The translations under genes and the position numbers were made by a program. 9,120 nt of DNA. Origin: CAYNLG01 sp964397995 (lineage in GTDB: Bacteria; Planctomycetota; Phycisphaerae; FEN-1346). The stretch's first letter is position 1. Each line of letters begins with the position of its first letter. Of this stretch, positions 6,106-9,120 are shown in pieces. The notes under the pieces were generated by a model. It was not told where the DNA came from, ran no database searches, and worked only from the letters and a program-made list of their open reading frames with translations. Location: the NCBI GenBank assembly GCA_964397995.1, contig CAYNLG010000109.1:1-9120 (forward strand), written 5' to 3'.

Positions 6106-9100
6106 TCAGGGCAGGCGCAGCGCGGCTTTGGCGAGAAACATGGCGGGGATATAGGCGAGAATGTAGACGCCCAGCCAGCCGAAGTCCCAGGGAATGCCCA
6201 GGGGCGCGAGGCCGCGCCAGAAGATGCGTTCGCTTGCGGCACGGCTGGGGTAGATCACGCGGGCTTCGATGATCGAATGCGGGTGGCCGGTTACGACCGT
6301 CGGCTGCGGCGGCGAGGACCGCCCGACGGACACCTCGACCGCCACGTATCGCTGCCCGCTGCGGATGAGGAAGTCATAGACGCCCGGCTTCCGCGGCACG
6401 GTCACCGACCAGGCCAACCGTTGCGGCTCCATGGGGCCTTCAAGAAAGGCGTCGAGATCGGCGAGCAGGGCCTGCCGGGCATTTTGCGCCGCGGCCCGAG
6501 CCTCCCACGGCAACGACTGCAACTCGCTCTCCACCGCCCACTGTGCGCGCAACTCGGTCAGCGCCGCGCGGACGGGCGCAGCCTGCTGCGTCCCGTCTAT
6601 GTCGCCCGGCAGCCTGGCGCCGGCGGGAAGATCGAGCGTGACCGGCTGAAGGCAATCGCCCTCGACCGCGGCCACGATCTGCACCGTCTCGCCCGGTTCG
6701 GCAACGGTGAGGCTTGGGTCGATCCGCTCGGCGAGCCAGAGGAAGGTGACCACGAAGGGGCCAAGGAGCGCGGCGAGTGGGACGAACGCGGCCAGGGCGA
6801 CGCGCGTCTGCGCCGAGCCGGCCGCGGCCAGCATCGTCTGTTTCCGGGGTCCCGCGGCGAGCGCCTTTGCTTCGGCACGCAGCGCTTTGCTCCGGCGCTT
6901 GACTTCGCGCAGCCGCCGATGGTCGGTGAGCAGACGCTGGAGCACAAGCGCAAGCACCGCGAGAGCAACGCCGATGATCGCCACGCCGCCAACCCGGCCG
7001 GCCGCCGCCACCACGGGCCACAGCGCCCTGTCGAGCAGCGACAGGCTCGGTTCCTTCAACCAGGCCACGGGAAGCGAGAACAAGGCGATCAGGTACCCAC
7101 CCCACAGCAGCAGGGAGCCGTTGCGGACCTTCCTCGCCCACCGGTCGCCCCGGCCCGGAACGGGCGGAAGCCTGGCGTGGTCAATGTGGGTGTCGGTGGG
7201 GTCGGGCGCCGACACTGGATCGGGCGCTGCCTCGGTTTCGTCGGCGCCGGCGAGGCGGACGGTCCCGGTCGAGCCGTTGACGTGGACGTGCTGGCCGTCC
7301 TTCAGCAGTCGGATGGCGTCCGGCAGGACGACGGCGGGGATGCTCAACTCGCGGGCGACGATGGCGCCGTGCGAGAGCGAGCCGCCACACTCGATCACGA
7401 CGGCCGAGGCGTTGACGAATAAAGGCGTCCACGACGGGTCGGTGCTGCGGCAGACGAGGACGTAGCCGGCCGGCAGTTCAACCGGGGCCTCGGGGCGGTG
7501 CAGCACGACGACGGGCCCGCCGCCCGATCCGGCAGCAATGCCGCAACCGCGCCACGCATTACCGACAGGCTCGTCCTCTTCGACGATGACCGCAGGCCGG
7601 GCCAGCGCATCGGCGGCTGCTGCGTCGAGGAAGCGCGGCAGGTTCACATGCTCCGCGGCGGCCCGTTCGTCGCGCCGACGGCGGACGAGTGCGAGCGGCG
7701 CGTAGCCGTTCCGCAGCGCGTTGTGCAGTTCCTGTTCGGTGAGCAGGAACACGTCGTCGCCGAGATCCAGCCGCCGGGCGGCCTCGAGGGCCAGGTCGCG
7801 CAGCAGCACATAGCCGCGCATCAGGTCGTGCTTGCCGTCCTCACGACACGGCATGAGGCGCAGCAGGTCGCTGGCCAGCCGCTCGAAGATCGCGCGGGCC
7901 CGGGCCGGCAGCCTTGCAAGGATGTCGCGCCGGCGGCCTTTGGCCTGCGCGGTGGCGGCCTGGCGCCGGCCTTCCGGGTCGTTGCCGTCGGCAAGCAGTT
8001 GGGCCATGTGCCGCACGTCGTCGGGCCTCTCGCGCCAGCGCGGCACAGCGAGGTCGAATTCGTTCGGGCAGCGATGGCCGTTTTCGACCAGCCAAGCCTC
8101 CACCGTCAGGCGTCCGTGGGCAATCTCGTACAGGCCGGCGTCGGCCATGAGCGTACTGTTCATCGGCCCGCCGAGCATCAACTCGAATGTCAGCGTCTGC
8201 GGCGACTCGTCCCAAATGTGCTCAGCCAGCAGCGCCTCGAGCCTGTCTGCGAGGTGGCTGACCGCGAAGGTCGGCAGCAGGCTCATCGGCGCAAACTCAT
8301 CCAGCACCCGCCGGCGGCGGTCGTGCCAGCATTGAATCAGCGACTCGGTGTCGATCGCTCCAAGCAACACCGCGGACTCGGCTTGGCACCACTCCCGGAA
8401 GGCCGCGGCCCTCTCCGTGTAATCCCGCCGGAGCTTGGGGATCAGCGTGTCCATGCGTTCGGCCGCCCCGGCCAGGCGCCTGGCGGCACGCATCCGTTCG
8501 CTCAATGTGCCGACGGCCACTGTGGGCCGCGCCTGCCCGGCTTGGGGGTCCCGCTTCACCCGCTCGGGGTCGTACCGGAACGCGAAGCCGGCTTCGAAGA
8601 GGTCGGGCAAGCGGTTGAGGTTCATGTAGACCTGGCCGGCGAAAAGCTCGACGATGCACTCTTCGGCCTTGCCGCCCGGCTCGTAGCCCGCCATGCGATA
8701 TAGCTCGCCGAACCCGCCTCGGGCGCTGTGGAACGGGCCGAGCATGCTCCGGGTCAGCGGAGTGGGCTGCGGCAGCGTCTCGGCGAGATTGTGCAAGACC
8801 CACGGACCGTCGCCCTGGTCGAGCCGATGCTTGAGTTCGCACGCCAGTTCGCGCCGTAGCGACGCCGTCAGCAGCATGCCGTCGGCCGTGGTGATGGCGC
8901 GCGACTGAAGCGCATACAGCCTGCCCTGGCTGATGGCCCACTCGATGTCTTGCGGGCCGCCGAAATGCTCCTCGATGGCCAGGCCCATCTGTCGCAGCGC
9001 ATCGACATCGGCGGACCCCAGGCATGGTCGGCGACGATCGGCCTCGGGCACAGGCTCCGCGGACGCGCCGCCAGGCGCCAGGCGCAGGGCCTTTTCGGCG

Positions 9101-9120
9101 ATGCGAGACTCGACGACCTC
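6106..9120 (-). CDS. RPH-like PEP-utilising/ATP-grasp phosphotransferase fused to a DUF106/EMC3-like membrane domain, 5' partial
   Basis: The frame is open from the right edge to a TGA at 6106-6108, giving 1004 visible residues; the GTG at 9051 is internal. Numbering below counts from that GTG. The first ~80 visible residues are the end of a PPDK/PEP-synthase-type ATP-binding domain, including EEHFGGPQDIEWAI (27-40) and LYALQSRAITT (45-55). A helical region (about 80-475) carries NLAETLPQPTPLT (88-100), ENGHRCPNE (323-331), REDGKHDLMRGY (403-414) and DDVFLLTEQEL (432-442), a pattern I associate with rifampicin-phosphotransferase-like enzymes. The swivel domain holds the catalytic His561 in GGSLSHGAIVARE. 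About 506 residues separate QSRAITT from this His, close to RPH and far more than in PEP synthase. A Pro/Asp linker (607-640) leads to hydrophobic segments at 646-665, 686-707, 751-773 and 956-978, with a basic coiled coil (708-748) and a likely extracytoplasmic domain (774-950). The ending GWLGVYILAY is DUF106-like. The substrate is unknown; resistance activity should not be assumed. Confidence 0.75.
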   Translation of the reverse strand, partial: EVVESRIAEKALRLAPGGASAEPVPEADRRRPCLGSADVDALRQMGLAIEEHFGGPQDIEWAISQGRLYALQSRAITTADGMLLTASLRRELACELKHRLDQGDGPWVLHNLAETLPQPTPLTRSMLGPFHSARGGFGELYRMAGYEPGGKAEECIVELFAGQVYMNLNRLPDLFEAGFAFRYDPERVKRDPQAGQARPTVAVGTLSERMRAARRLAGAAERMDTLIPKLRRDYTERAAAFREWCQAESAVLLGAIDTESLIQCWHDRRRRVLDEFAPMSLLPTFAVSHLADRLEALLAEHIWDESPQTLTFELMLGGPMNSTLMADAGLYEIAHGRLTVEAWLVENGHRCPNEFDLAVPRWRERPDDVRHMAQLLADGNDPEGRRQAATAQAKGRRRDILARLPARARAIFERLASDLLRLMPCREDGKHDLMRGYVLLRDLALEAARRLDLGDDVFLLTEQELHNALRNGYAPLALVRRRRDERAAAEHVNLPRFLDAAAADALARPAVIVEEDEPVGNAWRGCGIAAGSGGGPVVVLHRPEAPVELPAGYVLVCRSTDPSWTPLFVNASAVVIECGGSLSHGAIVARELSIPAVVLPDAIRLLKDGQHVHVNGSTGTVRLAGADETEAAPDPVSAPDPTDTHIDHARLPPVPGRGDRWARKVRNGSLLLWGGYLIALFSLPVAWLKEPSLSLLDRALWPVVAAAGRVGGVAIIGVALAVLALVLQRLLTDHRRLREVKRRSKALRAEAKALAAGPRKQTMLAAAGSAQTRVALAAFVPLAALLGPFVVTFLWLAERIDPSLTVAEPGETVQIVAAVEGDCLQPVTLDLPAGARLPGDIDGTQQAAPVRAALTELRAQWAVESELQSLPWEARAAAQNARQALLADLDAFLEGPMEPQRLAWSVTVPRKPGVYDFLIRSGQRYVAVEVSVGRSSPPQPTVVTGHPHSIIEARVIYPSRAASERIFWRGLAPLGIPWDFGWLGVYILAYIPAMFLAKAALRLP

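Noticed and set aside
6277..7465. Long plus-strand open frames opposite the membrane-fusion gene (381 and 252 codons)
   Set aside because: They are Arg/Gly/Pro-rich, lack recognisable domains, and lie antisense to a gene with clear family motifs. High-GC genes commonly leave such open shadows.
7498..8703. 401-codon plus-strand open frame opposite the RPH-like region
   Set aside because: It is antisense to strongly recognisable motifs (His561 region, GHR, DDVFLLT). Its composition is low-complexity, and it has no plausible domain.
9071..9084. CCAGGCG direct repeat near the right edge
   Set aside because: Two short in-frame copies within coding sequence of biased composition; no sign of an attachment site or mobile-element boundary.

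Overview
The window is a high-GC, gene-dense stretch with three genes on the plus strand followed by one long convergent gene on the minus strand. Large secreted proteins, an FG-GAP/VCBS-repeat protein, a chitobiase C-terminal-type domain and an alpha/alpha-toroid protein together fit a polysaccharide-processing environmental bacterium. Planctomycetota (for example Phycisphaerae) or a neighbour in the PVC group is my best guess. That is inference from gene content and base composition; no marker gene is present. There are no tRNA, rRNA, CRISPR, IS or integrase signals.

Plus strand, 2-2167: the C-terminal 721 residues of a large protein of alpha/alpha-toroid (heparinase II/III- or alginate-lyase-like) appearance, with its start beyond the left edge. 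A 127-bp gap with a perfect 7-bp stem-loop follows. Next comes a two-gene unit: a secreted beta-helix-like protein ending in a chitobiase C-terminal-type domain (2295-3938), and a protein with seven FG-GAP/VCBS-like repeats (3935-6064). The two overlap by 4 nt (ATGA), so they are probably translationally coupled. All three look exported and may act at or outside the cell envelope, but no substrate can be read from the sequence.

Minus strand, 9120-6106: the most interesting gene. It is open to the right edge and encodes at least 1004 residues. They begin at the end of a PEP-synthase/PPDK-type ATP-grasp domain and continue through a long helical region of the size and motif pattern found in rifampicin-phosphotransferase-like (RPH-like) enzymes. 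A phosphohistidine swivel domain with its catalytic His follows. After a Pro/Asp linker comes a polytopic membrane domain resembling DUF106/EMC3 of the Oxa1/YidC insertase superfamily, with an extracytoplasmic domain inserted before the last helix. A soluble ATP/His phosphotransferase fused to an Oxa1-like membrane module is not an arrangement I know to be characterised.

The convergent genes are separated by only 41 bp (6065-6105), which contain a 7-bp inverted repeat that could serve as a shared terminator. No stretch longer than 300 bp lacks a gene.
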